Shown piece after piece: positions 16,734-26,852 of a DNA stretch of 62,086 nucleotides. The first letter of the stretch is position 1. The number at the start of each line of letters is the position of its first letter. The stretch spans positions 1 to 62,086 of the forward strand of contig NZ_JAUOQE010000026.1 of assembly GCF_030547545.1 (NCBI RefSeq), given 5' to 3'. The DNA is from Amphritea sp. 1_MG-2023 (GTDB taxonomy: Bacteria; Pseudomonadota; Gammaproteobacteria; Pseudomonadales; Balneatricaceae). The position numbers and the translations under genes were made by a program. Below the pieces are notes generated by a model. The model did not search any database, was not told the origin of the DNA, and was given only the letters and a program-made list of their open reading frames with translations.

Positions 16734-17858
16734 ATGAGCCACAACACGATTACCGAGTGTCCCACCTGTGCCACACGGTTTAAGGTGACCCCAGGGCAGT
16801 TAAAAATTGCCCATGGTAAGGTGCGTTGTGGCGAATGCCTAGAAGTATTCAATGCCGAAGTCTATCGCTGCGATCACCTCAGTGACCCTCTAGAAGAGCT
16901 GATACAAGCCAGCCTATTAGATCCTGCCGATGATGATGTGAGTCAGGCCATGGATACCGCCGAGCTGCCTATCCATCGGCCTGATAATGCAGCGATGAAC
17001 GACGATCATATTGCGGCTGAGGCGCTGCATCACCACGCACTGATCGGTCCGCAGCTTGAACCGTTCGCAACCTCGACCTTCACCTCATCAGCCTCTAGCT
17101 CGCCAGCCACTCAATCGGCCCCTGATGCAGATGATGCCCTTGAGACACCGCTGAATTCCAGCGTCACTATTCGCCTTCCCATGAACGTAGATGAGCCCCT
17201 CACGGTAAAAAAAGCCACCGCAGACACTGTCGCGACAAAGACTCTCGCACAGCCTGTGCCTGCAACACCAGTAACGCCAGCAGCAACAGCTGCAGCCTTT
17301 AATGGCTTTCGCGCCGAACCTATCTTTATTAATCATCAGCTAAATAAGTCGTCTGCCTGGCGAGGCTGGACAGTACTCTCGCTGATAGCCGCGCTATTAT
17401 TAGCGGGCCAATATTTATGGTTTAATCGTCAGCAACTCAGCGCCCACCCGGCACTATCTTCAATTTACCAAACGGCCTGTCAACAGCTTCCCTGTCAGCT
17501 TGATACAGCGATTATGCTTGACCAAATTCACACGCTTAAATTTGTAGTTCGCCCCCACCCTGAGTATCAAGGCGCGCTTATCGTTAACCTATTACTGGAA
17601 AACCAAGCGCATACATCACAACCTTTTCCCGCGATTCGTCTATCATTCTCCGATCGTCTCGGACACCTCATCAGTCAACGCGCTTTCCAACCCAACGACT
17701 ACCTTAATACCTCTCAAGCGACGCACATGATGCCCGTCAATATGACTCCAAGGCATCCGGTACAGATTGAATTCGAAATCCTCGATCCTGGTCGTAGAGC
17801 GCTTAGCTATGAAGTTACGTTACAAGAACCGCTTCCGCATAACGCGACACGACCCTAG
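16734..17858 (+). CDS. DUF3426 zinc-ribbon membrane protein
   Basis: 374 residues. The N-terminal MJ0042-type zinc ribbon has four Cys (CPTCATRFKVTPGQL and then VRCGECLEVF). A long low-complexity region rich in Ala, Thr and Pro follows, then one membrane segment near 208-226 (WTVLSLIAALLLAGQYLWF), then the C-terminal DUF3426 domain (about 240-370). Homologues regularly lie between prmA and dusB, as here. Function is unknown; the layout suggests a cytoplasmic metal-binding head and a periplasmic domain. Confidence 0.9.
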   Translation: MSHNTITECPTCATRFKVTPGQLKIAHGKVRCGECLEVFNAEVYRCDHLSDPLEELIQASLLDPADDDVSQAMDTAELPIHRPDNAAMNDDHIAAEALHHHALIGPQLEPFATSTFTSSASSSPATQSAPDADDALETPLNSSVTIRLPMNVDEPLTVKKATADTVATKTLAQPVPATPVTPAATAAAFNGFRAEPIFINHQLNKSSAWRGWTVLSLIAALLLAGQYLWFNRQQLSAHPALSSIYQTACQQLPCQLDTAIMLDQIHTLKFVVRPHPEYQGALIVNLLLENQAHTSQPFPAIRLSFSDRLGHLISQRAFQPNDYLNTSQATHMMPVNMTPRHPVQIEFEILDPGRRALSYEVTLQEPLPHNATRP

Positions 17859-18084
17859 CCAAAGCCGTGTTTTACGCCTATAGATAAGCGCTTCAGGCTA
17901 TTTTAATAATCCTTTCTGATCATTTTGTAACACATTTTGCAACAACAATATGATCAAAAAACCATCAAAAACCCCTTGGCCCTCTTCATCTGAAAGAGTA
18001 TCATTGTCCGCCTTCCAAACAGCGGTACCGAGGTTGTCATTTTGATAGCCACGGGCAGCTATTTCTCTAAATTCGGGGTCGGTC

Positions 18085-19089
18085 ATGTTTCAAATCGGAC
18101 AGCACACCATTGACAGTCAAGTCATCTTGGCACCAATGGCGGGTGTAACTGACCTGCCATTCCGCCGATTGTGTAAACGATTGGGCGCCGGCATGGTGGT
18201 CTCCGAAATGGTAACCTCAGATACGCGTCTGTGGCATAGTCGCAAATCCAGCTATCGACTGCAGAAAGATCCGGATAACAGCCTGAACGTCGTTCAGATT
18301 GCCGGTGGCGATCCGGAGATGATGGCTGAGGCAGCTAGCGTCAATGCTGCCAATGGCGCCCATATCATTGATATCAATATGGGTTGCCCGGCGAAAAAAG
18401 TCTGCAATAAGGCAGCGGGATCCGCCTTATTGAAAGATGAAGCACTGGTCAAGGATATTCTTCAAGCAACCGTCGCGGCGGTTGATGTGCCGGTCACTCT
18501 CAAGATTCGTACCGGCTGGGATTGTCACAGCCGTAACGGAGAATCGATCGCACGGATTGCTGAAGACGCGGGAATTCAGGCGCTCGCCGTCCATGGTCGG
18601 ACACGCGCTTGTGGCTATAAAGGTGAGGCGGAATACGACACCATCGCCCGTATTCGTCAAGCCATCGATATCCCGTTGTTTGCCAATGGCGATATTCATA
18701 GCCCAGAAAAAGCCCGTCAAGTACTCGAATACACCGGCGCGGATGCCGTGATGTTAGGCCGGCCTGCTCAGGGGAATCCATGGATTTTCCGTGAGATAAG
18801 TCATTACCTTAAGACGGGCAAAGTGCTACCCTCCCCGACCGCTATTGAAGTCAGAGACACGCTCTTGGAACATCTGTCTGCCTTGTATCATTTTTATGGT
18901 GATTTTGCCGGGGTACGCATTGCCCGCAAACATGTTGGCTGGTACCTCAAAAACAATCAGGGCACAGAGCTATTACAAAACTCAGCGCTATTCAGAAAAG
19001 AGTTTAATCAGATAGAAGAAACCGAACTTCAGCAAGATGCGATCCGGTCATTTTTTATCGTACCGGGTAAAGCTAACGCTGCTGCCTAA
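18085..19089 (+). CDS. dusB: tRNA-dihydrouridine synthase B
   Basis: 334 residues. FMN-binding TIM barrel with APMAGVTDLPFRRLCKRLGA at the N-terminus, NMGCPAKKVCNK near 98-109 carrying the catalytic Cys, and VHGRTRACGYKG near 170-181. It reduces uridine to dihydrouridine in the tRNA D-loop. The dusB-fis order is the classic enterobacterial/gammaproteobacterial operon, with fis starting 24 bp downstream. The 226 bp upstream hold no supported gene and presumably contain the growth-rate-regulated dusB-fis promoter. Confidence 0.96.
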   Translation: MFQIGQHTIDSQVILAPMAGVTDLPFRRLCKRLGAGMVVSEMVTSDTRLWHSRKSSYRLQKDPDNSLNVVQIAGGDPEMMAEAASVNAANGAHIIDINMGCPAKKVCNKAAGSALLKDEALVKDILQATVAAVDVPVTLKIRTGWDCHSRNGESIARIAEDAGIQALAVHGRTRACGYKGEAEYDTIARIRQAIDIPLFANGDIHSPEKARQVLEYTGADAVMLGRPAQGNPWIFREISHYLKTGKVLPSPTAIEVRDTLLEHLSALYHFYGDFAGVRIARKHVGWYLKNNQGTELLQNSALFRKEFNQIEETELQQDAIRSFFIVPGKANAAA

Positions 19090-19113
19090 GTAACGGTTCA
19101 ATTTTTTAGGTTG

Positions 19114-19404
19114 ATGCAAGTGGATAACAAAACATTGAATACTCAAGTAACACATATAGAAAACATCGATGTGCAGGAACGCACTTTGCGAGATAGCGTA
19201 CAAGTATCTATGCATAACTACTTTCGCCAATTGGATGGGCAGCCTGTTACCGACGTATATCAAATGGTACTGGCTGAGATCGAAGCCCCTTTGTTTGAAG
19301 CCGTGATGACCTACACGCGGGATAATCAAACCAAAGCCTCTGAGCTGTTGGGTTTGAACCGAGGTACCCTGCGGAAAAAACTAAAGCAGTACGGCCTGCT
19401 GTAA
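19114..19404 (+). CDS. fis: DNA-binding protein Fis
   Basis: 96 residues from the ATG at 19114; a TTG directly before it could also serve. The C-terminal helix-turn-helix [23 protein letters not shown] is complete (residues about 69-91, including the Asn/Arg/Thr DNA contacts), preceded by the core dimerisation helices. Fis is a nucleoid protein controlling rRNA, tRNA and other growth-linked promoters. It lies downstream of dusB in the usual operon. Confidence 0.95.
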   Translation: MQVDNKTLNTQVTHIENIDVQERTLRDSVQVSMHNYFRQLDGQPVTDVYQMVLAEIEAPLFEAVMTYTRDNQTKASELLGLNRGTLRKKLKQYGLL

Positions 19405-19441
19405 ACACCTATTTCTTAACCTTAACTCAGAAGACAAAACC

Positions 19442-21025
19442 ATGGCAGAGCAGAAAATCACTCCGGTACGTCGCGCACTGATCAGCGTGTCTGATAAATC
19501 AGGTATCGTTGAATTCGCCCAGGCACTTAGCCAGCGCGGTGTTGAGATCCTTTCCACTGGCGGCACATACAAGCTACTGAAAGAAAACGATATTCCGGCT
19601 ATAGAAGTATCTGACTATACCGGTTTCCCGGAAATGATGGATGGACGCGTTAAGACCCTCCACCCCAAAGTACACGGTGGTATCTTGGGTCGTCGAGGCA
19701 TCGATGATGCCATTATGAATGAGCACGGCATTACCCCGATTGATATGGTAGTCGTCAACCTCTATCCATTCGAACAAACCATCGCGCGTCCCGACTGCGA
19801 TCTGCCACTGGCTATCGAAAACATCGATATCGGTGGACCGACCATGGTTCGCTCTGCGGCTAAAAACCATAAAGATGTGGCTATCGTTGTTTCTGCAACT
19901 AATTATGACCGCATCATTGCTGAACTGGATGGCAACCAGGGTCTGACTCACCCAACTCGTTTCGATCTAGCGGTTCAGGCATTTGAACATACTGCGGCTT
20001 ACGATGGCATGATTGCTAACTACCTCGGCGCGATTACCGATGGTAGCGTGGATGAACCCGCTGACTTCCCGCGCACCTTTAACACTCAGTTTGTTAAAGC
20101 GCAGGAGATGCGTTACGGCGAAAACCCACATCAGAAAGCGGCATTTTATGTCGAATCTAATCCGAGTGAAGCGAGCGTATCCACCGCCCGTCAATTACAG
20201 GGTAAAGCGCTATCATTCAACAATGTTGCCGATACTGATGCCGCGCTAGAATGCGTTAAACCCTTCAAAGAGCCTGCCTGCGTTATCGTTAAACACGCTA
20301 ACCCTTGTGGCGTAGCCATTGGCGACAATCTTCTTGAAGCGTATAACAAAGCCTTCCAAACTGATCCAACCTCAGCCTTCGGTGGCATCATTGCCTTCAA
20401 CCGTGAACTGGATGCAGAAACGGCTAAAGCGATCGTTGATCGTCAGTTTGTTGAAGTCATTATTGCACCTTCGGTTACTCAGGCTGCCTCCGATATCGTT
20501 GCCGCTAAGCCTAATGTTCGCTTACTCGCTTGTGGCGAATGGTCAACTGAACGCAGCAAACGCTTTGATTACAAACGCGTCAATGGTGGTTTATTGGTTC
20601 AGGATCAAGACCTCGGTATGGTCGATGTCAGTGAACTGAAAGTCGTCACCACACTGCAACCAACCGAACAAGAAATTCGTGATCTATTGTTCTGCTGGGA
20701 AGTGGCTAAGTATGTTAAATCGAATGCCATTGTCTATGCCAAAGAAGGTCAAACCATCGGTATCGGCGCGGGTCAGATGAGCCGTGTCTACAGTGCTAAA
20801 ATCGCCGGCATCAAAGCGGCGGATGAAGGACTGGAAGTTAAAGGCTCTGTAATGGCCTCCGATGCATTCTTCCCGTTCCGCGACGGTATCGATTCTGCTG
20901 CTGCAGCCGGTATTAAAGCCGTGATTCAGCCAGGCGGTTCTATGCGCGATCAGGAAGTCATTGATGCGGCTAACGAGCACGGTATGGCCATGGTCTTTAC
21001 CGGTATGCGGCATTTCCGCCACTAA
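19442..21025 (+). CDS. purH: Bifunctional AICAR formyltransferase / IMP cyclohydrolase
   Basis: 527 residues. The N-terminal IMP cyclohydrolase (MGS-like) domain has [18 protein letters not shown] and STGGTYKLL, with [15 protein letters not shown] near 67-81. The C-terminal AICARFT domain contains [15 protein letters not shown] near 222-236, [12 protein letters not shown] near 285-296 and [11 protein letters not shown]. It catalyses the last two steps of purine synthesis to IMP. purD follows beyond an intervening hairpin, the frequent purH-purD pairing. Confidence 0.97.
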   Translation: MAEQKITPVRRALISVSDKSGIVEFAQALSQRGVEILSTGGTYKLLKENDIPAIEVSDYTGFPEMMDGRVKTLHPKVHGGILGRRGIDDAIMNEHGITPIDMVVVNLYPFEQTIARPDCDLPLAIENIDIGGPTMVRSAAKNHKDVAIVVSATNYDRIIAELDGNQGLTHPTRFDLAVQAFEHTAAYDGMIANYLGAITDGSVDEPADFPRTFNTQFVKAQEMRYGENPHQKAAFYVESNPSEASVSTARQLQGKALSFNNVADTDAALECVKPFKEPACVIVKHANPCGVAIGDNLLEAYNKAFQTDPTSAFGGIIAFNRELDAETAKAIVDRQFVEVIIAPSVTQAASDIVAAKPNVRLLACGEWSTERSKRFDYKRVNGGLLVQDQDLGMVDVSELKVVTTLQPTEQEIRDLLFCWEVAKYVKSNAIVYAKEGQTIGIGAGQMSRVYSAKIAGIKAADEGLEVKGSVMASDAFFPFRDGIDSAAAAGIKAVIQPGGSMRDQEVIDAANEHGMAMVFTGMRHFRH

Positions 21026-21040
21026 GCACAACGACAACAG

Positions 21041-21070
21041 CAAGAGCCAGTTTATCTGGCTCTTTTGTTA
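21041..21070 (+). terminator. Hairpin terminator/attenuator between purH and purD
   Basis: AAGAGCCAG and CTGGCTCTT form a 9-bp stem around TTTAT, followed by TTG and TT. It sits 15 bp after the purH stop and 30 bp before the purD start. Read-through may still couple the two genes. Confidence 0.75.
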
Positions 21071-21099
21071 TCGGACGATATTAGAATAAGGGTAGAGAT

Positions 21100-22383
21100 A
21101 TGAACATATTAGTGATTGGCTCTGGCGGTCGTGAACACGCTTTAGCATGGCACGCAGCCAAAGATAGCAAGGTAAGCAAAGTATTCGTTGCACCAGGAAA
21201 CGCTGGGACGACAATTGAGCCAAAACTGGAAAACGTCGCCATCGATGTGATGGATCAAGATGCCTTGGTTGCTTTCGCTAAAGCGAATCAAGTGGCGTTA
21301 ACCATCGTCGGCCCAGAAGCCCCGCTGGTTGAAGGCATTGTCGATCGTTTCAGCAGCGAAGGTCTCCGTTGTTTTGGCCCATCCCAAGGTGCGGCACAAC
21401 TGGAAGGCTCGAAAGCCTTCACCAAAGACTTCCTCGAACGCCAACAGATCCCGACTGCCGATTATCAGAACTTCACCGAGATTGAGCCTGCCTTAGCTTA
21501 TCTGCGTGAAAAAGGCGCACCGATTGTCGTCAAAGCCGATGGTCTGGCCGCCGGTAAAGGCGTGATTGTAGCCATGACACTGCAAGAAGCAGAAGACGCG
21601 GTGCAGGATATGCTGGCGGGTAACGCTTTCGGTGAAGCGGGTCATCGTGTGGTGATCGAAGAGTTTCTTGACGGCGAAGAAGCCAGCTTTATCGTCATGG
21701 TTGATGGCACTCATGTACTGCCAATGGCCACCAGCCAAGATCATAAACGCGCGGGTAACGGTGATACCGGTCTAAACACTGGCGGTATGGGTGCCTATTC
21801 TCCTGCCCCCGTGGTAACCCCCGAGATCGATCAACGCATTATGGATGAGGTCATTCTGCCGACAGTTAAAGGGATGGCTGACGAGGGTAACACCTATGTA
21901 GGCTTCCTCTACGCTGGACTGATGATCATGGCGGACGGTACGCCGAAAGTCATTGAATACAACTGCCGCTTCGGTGATCCTGAAACTCAACCGATTATGC
22001 TGCGCCTGAAATCCAGTATCGTCGAACTATGTGATGCGGCACTCGATGGTAAACTGGATCAAACTAGCGCCGATTGGGATACGCGCTGCGCTGTCGGTGT
22101 TGTGTTAGCCGCTGGCGGCTATCCCGGTGATTATACTAAAGGCGATGTGATTAGCCTGCCGCAAAGCACCGCAGATGACACGAAGGTATTCCACGCGGGC
22201 ACGGCTGTTAAAGACGGTCAAGTGGTTACCAGTGGTGGCCGAGTACTCTGTGCAACGGCACTTGGCAATAGCGTCACCGAAGCACAGCAACGTGCTTATC
22301 AGTTGGTCAAACAGATCGATTGGAAGGGTGTGTATTACCGCGATGATATTGCTTACCGAGCCATTGCTCGAGAACAACACTAA
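21100..22383 (+). CDS. purD: Phosphoribosylamine-glycine ligase (GARS)
   Basis: 427 residues with an ATP-grasp fold. The N-terminal MNILVIGSGGREHALAWHAA is followed by the ATP-binding KADGLAAGKGVIVA near 147-160 and NTGGMGAYSPAPVV near 226-239, and then EYNCRFGDPETQPI near 287-300. It catalyses the second step of purine synthesis (PRA + Gly + ATP to GAR). A GTAGAGAT SD precedes the start. It forms a cluster with purH. Confidence 0.97.
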   Translation: MNILVIGSGGREHALAWHAAKDSKVSKVFVAPGNAGTTIEPKLENVAIDVMDQDALVAFAKANQVALTIVGPEAPLVEGIVDRFSSEGLRCFGPSQGAAQLEGSKAFTKDFLERQQIPTADYQNFTEIEPALAYLREKGAPIVVKADGLAAGKGVIVAMTLQEAEDAVQDMLAGNAFGEAGHRVVIEEFLDGEEASFIVMVDGTHVLPMATSQDHKRAGNGDTGLNTGGMGAYSPAPVVTPEIDQRIMDEVILPTVKGMADEGNTYVGFLYAGLMIMADGTPKVIEYNCRFGDPETQPIMLRLKSSIVELCDAALDGKLDQTSADWDTRCAVGVVLAAGGYPGDYTKGDVISLPQSTADDTKVFHAGTAVKDGQVVTSGGRVLCATALGNSVTEAQQRAYQLVKQIDWKGVYYRDDIAYRAIAREQH

Positions 22384-22401
22384 GCGATTCTCAAATCATG
22401 C

Positions 22402-22432
22402 TAAAACAGTCACGTTCAGTGGCTGTTTTTTT
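22402..22432 (+). terminator. Rho-independent terminator of purD
   Basis: AAAACAGTCAC, a 5-nt loop, and GTGGCTGTTTT (one G-T pair) followed by a run of Ts, about 20 bp after the purD stop codon. Confidence 0.85.
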
Positions 22433-22517
22433 ATATCACCAATTTTACCAATGAGGGCTTTCTCATAACTTTTTTCCAGTTATAATCAGACGCTATATAA
22501 AATGATAGTACCTGATT

Positions 22518-23924
22518 ATGCCACAATGGATCTGCCCAATGACAAAGAACGGTATTAAAACAATACGTTCCGCTACCACCCAAAAGCTTACCCTCGCCTT
22601 GGCCATCGGCCTATTAACAGGCTCTGTTTCTGTTAGCGCTGCAGATCAAAAGGACAGCTTCTGTCAGAGTGCCGGTGCTAAAAACGGTTACGACTGTCAG
22701 AAATCACAGACCTTCCAAGCAAGTCAGCTGGATATAGAAGCCAAACTAAAAGAGCTTAATCGTTGGATGGCCGATGAGGAAAAAGTTCAGAATGCTTCTC
22801 CCATCAAAAAGAATTTACCCGAATCGGATAAGCTCCGCCAAAAAATAGAGTTCAATGCCGAACTGTTGGCCAGCGAGCTAAAACACGCTAAAACACTACA
22901 AGATAAAGGTGATCTAAAAGGCGCCTTTGATCAGGTCAATGACTATCTAGTCTCTAATCCAAAAGACCCCAACGGTTGGTTACTCTACGGCATTTCACTG
23001 ATCAATCAGAACAAGCTAAAAGAAGCAGCCGATATCTTCAGTAAGCTTAGCCATCTGTATCCCGATGCCCCCGAACCCTACAATAATCTCGCGGTCGTTT
23101 ACGCACGACAAGGCGATAATGATCAAGCCGTTGAAGTGCTATTAGAGGCCTTTGAAACTCACCCGAGTTACGCCCAGGTTCAGACCAACCTCAAAGCGGT
23201 TTATTCAGCCCTCGCCACACAAGCCTACAATCGAGCGCTCGATTTAGATAATAAACAACCGGCACGAGCGGATCTCGGCATCTTGGATCAGGTATATCAG
23301 CCGCTCTCTGCTCAAACGCTAGTGGCGGCAGCGCCTCAATCAACGCCTCAAGCAGCCCCACAAACCGTCGCGGTGGCAACAACATCAGTGACCAGCCAAC
23401 CGAGCGTGACGGTCACAACCCCGAGCGAGTTGATCATCGAAGAGCGAGATAAGTCGCAAGGCACCGTGCCTGCAACGATCACCACCGAACCGGCAATTGT
23501 ATCAGCTAAACAACCTATCACACCTAACCGTGAGGTTAAGCCTGAGTCACACAGCAACGTTGTGGCTGGTTTAAGCGAACCGGTTCGTGCTGAAATTCAA
23601 CAGATCATTAGCAACTGGGCAAGCAGTTGGTCTGCTCAGGATGTGTCAGCCTATCTGAACTTCTATACCGATAGCTATACACCCGATGCAACGAATATTA
23701 CTCATAGACAATGGGTATGGGGCCGTCAACAACGCCTCAGCAAGCCATCCTTCATTAAAGTCGTGATTACTGATGTCTCGCTGGCAGAGGCGGGTGAGGA
23801 TAAAATTCGTGCCGTATTCCGGCAGCGGTATCAATCCAACACTTATCAAGATGACGTGTATAAAACCTTGACCCTGACACAGCAAAACGGGGCATGGAAA
23901 ATTCAGACAGAAACAACGCTATAA
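22518..23924 (+). CDS. Secreted TPR protein with C-terminal NTF2-like domain
   Basis: 468 residues. A signal peptide (KLTLALAIGLLTGSVSVSA-ADQ) begins about 20 residues in; a second ATG at 22539 is an equally possible start as neither has a good SD. The middle has TPR-like helices (residues about 110-240; HPYDAPEPYNNLAVVYARQGD-type repeats). A Thr/Val/Pro-rich linker covers 260-345. The C-terminal 115 residues form a SnoaL/NTF2-like domain (ISNWASSWSAQDVSAYLNFY). The same kind of domain ends the L,D-transpeptidase encoded convergently next door. TATAAT at 22481 is a possible -10. Role is unknown; a periplasmic partner of the transpeptidase is plausible. Confidence 0.85.
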   Translation: MPQWICPMTKNGIKTIRSATTQKLTLALAIGLLTGSVSVSAADQKDSFCQSAGAKNGYDCQKSQTFQASQLDIEAKLKELNRWMADEEKVQNASPIKKNLPESDKLRQKIEFNAELLASELKHAKTLQDKGDLKGAFDQVNDYLVSNPKDPNGWLLYGISLINQNKLKEAADIFSKLSHLYPDAPEPYNNLAVVYARQGDNDQAVEVLLEAFETHPSYAQVQTNLKAVYSALATQAYNRALDLDNKQPARADLGILDQVYQPLSAQTLVAAAPQSTPQAAPQTVAVATTSVTSQPSVTVTTPSELIIEERDKSQGTVPATITTEPAIVSAKQPITPNREVKPESHSNVVAGLSEPVRAEIQQIISNWASSWSAQDVSAYLNFYTDSYTPDATNITHRQWVWGRQQRLSKPSFIKVVITDVSLAEAGEDKIRAVFRQRYQSNTYQDDVYKTLTLTQQNGAWKIQTETTL

Positions 23925-23939
23925 CAGCGTCATAAACGC

Positions 23940-23968
23940 AAAAAAACCGCCGATGGCGGTTTTTTTTA
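23940..23968. terminator. Bidirectional terminator between convergent genes
   Basis: AAAAAAACCGCC-GAT-GGCGGTTTTTTTT: a 5-bp GC core extended by A/T runs. It serves both the TPR gene (plus) and the L,D-transpeptidase gene (minus). Confidence 0.9.
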
Positions 23969-23994
23969 TTGAGTGATTATCACGCGATTTAGGC

Positions 23995-25218
23995 CTAGGG
24001 CTTGCCCTTCTGCGGATCACCTTCATAAGCGATCCGCCACTGCCCCTCTTCATTCACCCAATACTGCCGCTTTAAGCTGCTGCCACTGTAGTTATCGCTT
24101 TTATAATTTTGCGTAAACGTTGCCACAAACAGCTCTGCATTATCAGGGTGTTGATAAATACTCAGGTTTTCAATATCGACCTCAATAAACGTTTTGCTCT
24201 CATTCACTCGTCGCTTGTGCTCGGAAAAACGGTTATAGCCCATTTTACCGTTATTGAAGCTTGTTGAATAATAGCCCAGATAAGTATCGGAATTTCGACT
24301 TTCCCAAGCGGCACGCCAGTTATCCACAACGGCAGCAAACGCTTGCTTTTTTTGCTGCCAGCGCTGCGCATCCAGCCACTCAAAATGAGTACCAATCAAG
24401 ACCGGTGTTGCAGCAAAATCGACAATGTTATCCAGCTCAGTAAAGTGATTGTTACTCAACGAGAGACAACCCTCACTGGCCTGTGGTGGGCGACTAAAGG
24501 TATCTTTCGGTGAACCATGCACCCAAATGCCACTACCAGTATTACCAAGACGTTGATCCCAAGCATTCGGATAATTAATCGGTAACGCCCCCGAACCATA
24601 GCGCGGTGGTAACTGCTCATCGGTTAATCGTCCGGTAGTAAAATAAACGCCTAAAGGAGTCTTAAGATCACCACGCTTACGCTTATCAACACCACCCCGA
24701 CCATACGAAACGTAGTAGTCTTTAATCAACTTGGGTAAGCCGTTATGATTTTCAAACAGGTATAAACGCGACAAATTGGTATCGATAACGATGACATGTT
24801 TTTGCTTGGGCGACATCTGCAAAAGACTGCCTGGGATCGTGTCCGGCTGAGGCTTATAACGATCGACACTCATGCGCGCACGTGCTTCTGAAATCAGCCC
24901 CTGCAAGGTTTTTTTATCGCTACGGCCATTATTACCGACGGTACTGAGGGCGCCTCCCTGAGCCGCCATCAGATCCGCATAAATCAGTTGCGCCAGCCTA
25001 AAATCCGGCTGTTCTTTTATCAAAGCACGTAACTTATCCATCGCGCCAGTCATCTGATTCTGCTGCAAATCGCCTAAACTAGCCAACAACAGGCTCTCTT
25101 GATCGAGACTGAAATTCTCAGTATCGGCCTGCACACTCAACGGCAACAAACCACAAAGAGACACCAGTACGGCTTTTCTAAGCGGCTTAAGCAAATATAT
25201 AACAGGCAGGCTTTTCAT
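23995..25218 (-). CDS. L,D-transpeptidase (YkuD) with C-terminal NTF2-like domain
   Basis: 407 residues. An N-terminal signal or anchor (KAVLVSLCGLLPLSVQADT, residues 15-33) and a helical region precede the YkuD catalytic domain (about 139-277). That domain has H234 in IWVHGSPKD and the catalytic C251 in ASEGCLSLS. The C-terminal part (about 291-400) is an NTF2/SnoaL-like domain (VVDNWRAAWESRNSDTYLGYY), as in some YafK/ErfK-type homologues. These enzymes form 3-3 peptidoglycan crosslinks or attach lipoprotein; which one cannot be told here. It is convergent to a TPR protein with the same C-terminal domain type. Confidence 0.92.
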   Translation of the reverse strand: MKSLPVIYLLKPLRKAVLVSLCGLLPLSVQADTENFSLDQESLLLASLGDLQQNQMTGAMDKLRALIKEQPDFRLAQLIYADLMAAQGGALSTVGNNGRSDKKTLQGLISEARARMSVDRYKPQPDTIPGSLLQMSPKQKHVIVIDTNLSRLYLFENHNGLPKLIKDYYVSYGRGGVDKRKRGDLKTPLGVYFTTGRLTDEQLPPRYGSGALPINYPNAWDQRLGNTGSGIWVHGSPKDTFSRPPQASEGCLSLSNNHFTELDNIVDFAATPVLIGTHFEWLDAQRWQQKKQAFAAVVDNWRAAWESRNSDTYLGYYSTSFNNGKMGYNRFSEHKRRVNESKTFIEVDIENLSIYQHPDNAELFVATFTQNYKSDNYSGSSLKRQYWVNEEGQWRIAYEGDPQKGKP

Positions 25219-25795
25219 AACGCTGATAGGTAATCCTTAACACTGAAAATGTATGAAATTAATCGAATTATACCGATACAACAAGGTTTTGCAGCTGATA
25301 TCGCTCAAAAATAAACCATTATATTACATCGCACGTGCTTTCAAATAACCTTTTATACCGGCTAACGAACCGTCATAACCCTTTATTTGTTTTACTCGAC
25401 GCTAGACATACCGCTTGCTTTGCGTCTATTACTAGCAAGGTTTTAGTTTTATTCAAGTACTATTTTTTCGATTTTTTTTTAACCGATGAATAATGCCTAC
25501 CAAGGAGAGCCATACTCTCTCTAAACCTACATCATTACTGATGTTAATGCACTGCAACAAATTTTCAAACCCTGTTCGTCGATGGTGATAAACGTTTTCC
25601 TCTCCTATTGGGCAAGCTGAACTTTACTTCAGACTGTGCTATCCAAAAAGCATGAACAGAAAAAATGAACCCAACATGTCACCCCATTGATCGACAGTTG
25701 ACGCTCATAAATGGTTGAGCTGGTAGCTAAAAGCACCTCTCACACCGATACATTAGCTCGTTCCAACGTTTGAAACGCGTACGGAGGATCCCGTC
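25219..25795. other. Intergenic region between L,D-transpeptidase and Leu dehydrogenase
   Basis: About 577 bp without a supported gene, between two divergent units. It contains long T-tracts (25456-25480) and should hold both promoters. No regulator binding site was recognised. The last 20 bp carry ACGGAGGATC, a strong SD for the downstream gene. Confidence 0.5.
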
Positions 25796-26842
25796 ATGTT
25801 TAAACAGATGGAAAGCACCGGTTTACAGGATCTCCATTTCTGGCAAGATTCCACCACCGGATTGCAGGCGATTATCGCCATCCATGATACGTTTCGTGGC
25901 CCCGCCATCGGCGGTTGTCGTTTTATCTCCTATCCCGATACATCGGCAGCCATTACCGATGCTATCCGGCTCGCCAAAGGCATGAGTTATAAAGCGGCCC
26001 TCGCAGGCCTACCCTACGGCGGCGGTAAATCGGTGATTATAAAACCCGTTAAACTGAGCAGTCGCACTCAACTTATGCACAGCTTTGGTCGTTTTATCGA
26101 TAGTTTAGGGGGGCGATACATCACCGCGATGGATAGCGGCACTCAGGTCAGTGATATGGATGATATCGCCAACAGCACAGCCTATGTCACTTGCACTCAG
26201 GCGATGGGAGATCCATCACCCGCCACCGCACAAGGTGTGTTTGAAGGTATTCTCGCCAGCGCTCAGTTCCGTTTTGGCTCGGCCTCACTGGCCAATATTC
26301 ATATCGCTTTACAGGGCCTAGGCCACGTCGGTTATGCCCTGGCCAAACAACTTCACGCCGCAGGTGCGCGGCTCACAATCACCGATATTGATGCGGATAA
26401 AGTCGCTCAGGCCGTCCTCGAATTCAATGCCAGTGCCGTTGCTGCGCATGATATCTACGATGTCGAGGCCGATATTTTCTGTCCCTGTGGGCTTGGCGCG
26501 ATACTCTCATCAGACACCATTGGACGATTAAAGTGTGCGATTGTGGCGGGTTCGGCCAACAATCAACTCGCCGATCCTCAACAAGGCGATCTGCTTTATC
26601 GCCGTAACATTCTCTACGCGCCAGATTATCTGATTAATGCCGGTGGGCTGATTTTCGTGGCGTTAAAACATAACGGTCAATCGAACTCGGCTATCCGACA
26701 AAAGGTCGCTCAAATTCACACCTCATTGAGCGAACTTTATCAGCATGCCGATGCCGAGCAACAATCCACCAGCACGATTGCCGATATCAGAGCCGAAGCG
26801 CTTATCCAGCAAGCCCGTCTAGCGGCGTCACAGGCAACATAG
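25796..26842 (+). CDS. Leucine/valine dehydrogenase (Glu/Leu/Phe/Val dehydrogenase family)
   Basis: 348 residues. The N-terminal domain has GPAIGGCRF and the catalytic KGMSYKAALAGLPYGGGKSVI near residues 61-80; the second Lys in the LPYGGGK segment anchors substrate carboxylate. The Rossmann domain has ALQGLGHVGYALAKQL near 168-183. It deaminates branched-chain amino acids to 2-keto acids with NAD. It heads an operon (10-bp gap) with E1-alpha, E1-beta and E2 subunits, which would oxidise those keto acids. A strong GGAGG SD precedes the ATG. Confidence 0.93.
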   Translation: MFKQMESTGLQDLHFWQDSTTGLQAIIAIHDTFRGPAIGGCRFISYPDTSAAITDAIRLAKGMSYKAALAGLPYGGGKSVIIKPVKLSSRTQLMHSFGRFIDSLGGRYITAMDSGTQVSDMDDIANSTAYVTCTQAMGDPSPATAQGVFEGILASAQFRFGSASLANIHIALQGLGHVGYALAKQLHAAGARLTITDIDADKVAQAVLEFNASAVAAHDIYDVEADIFCPCGLGAILSSDTIGRLKCAIVAGSANNQLADPQQGDLLYRRNILYAPDYLINAGGLIFVALKHNGQSNSAIRQKVAQIHTSLSELYQHADAEQQSTSTIADIRAEALIQQARLAASQAT

Positions 26843-26852
26843 GAGATCAACG

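Noticed and set aside
17898-18086. Minus-strand 62-codon frame upstream of dusB
   Set aside because: No SD, overlaps the dusB start codon, and sits where the dusB-fis promoter should be.
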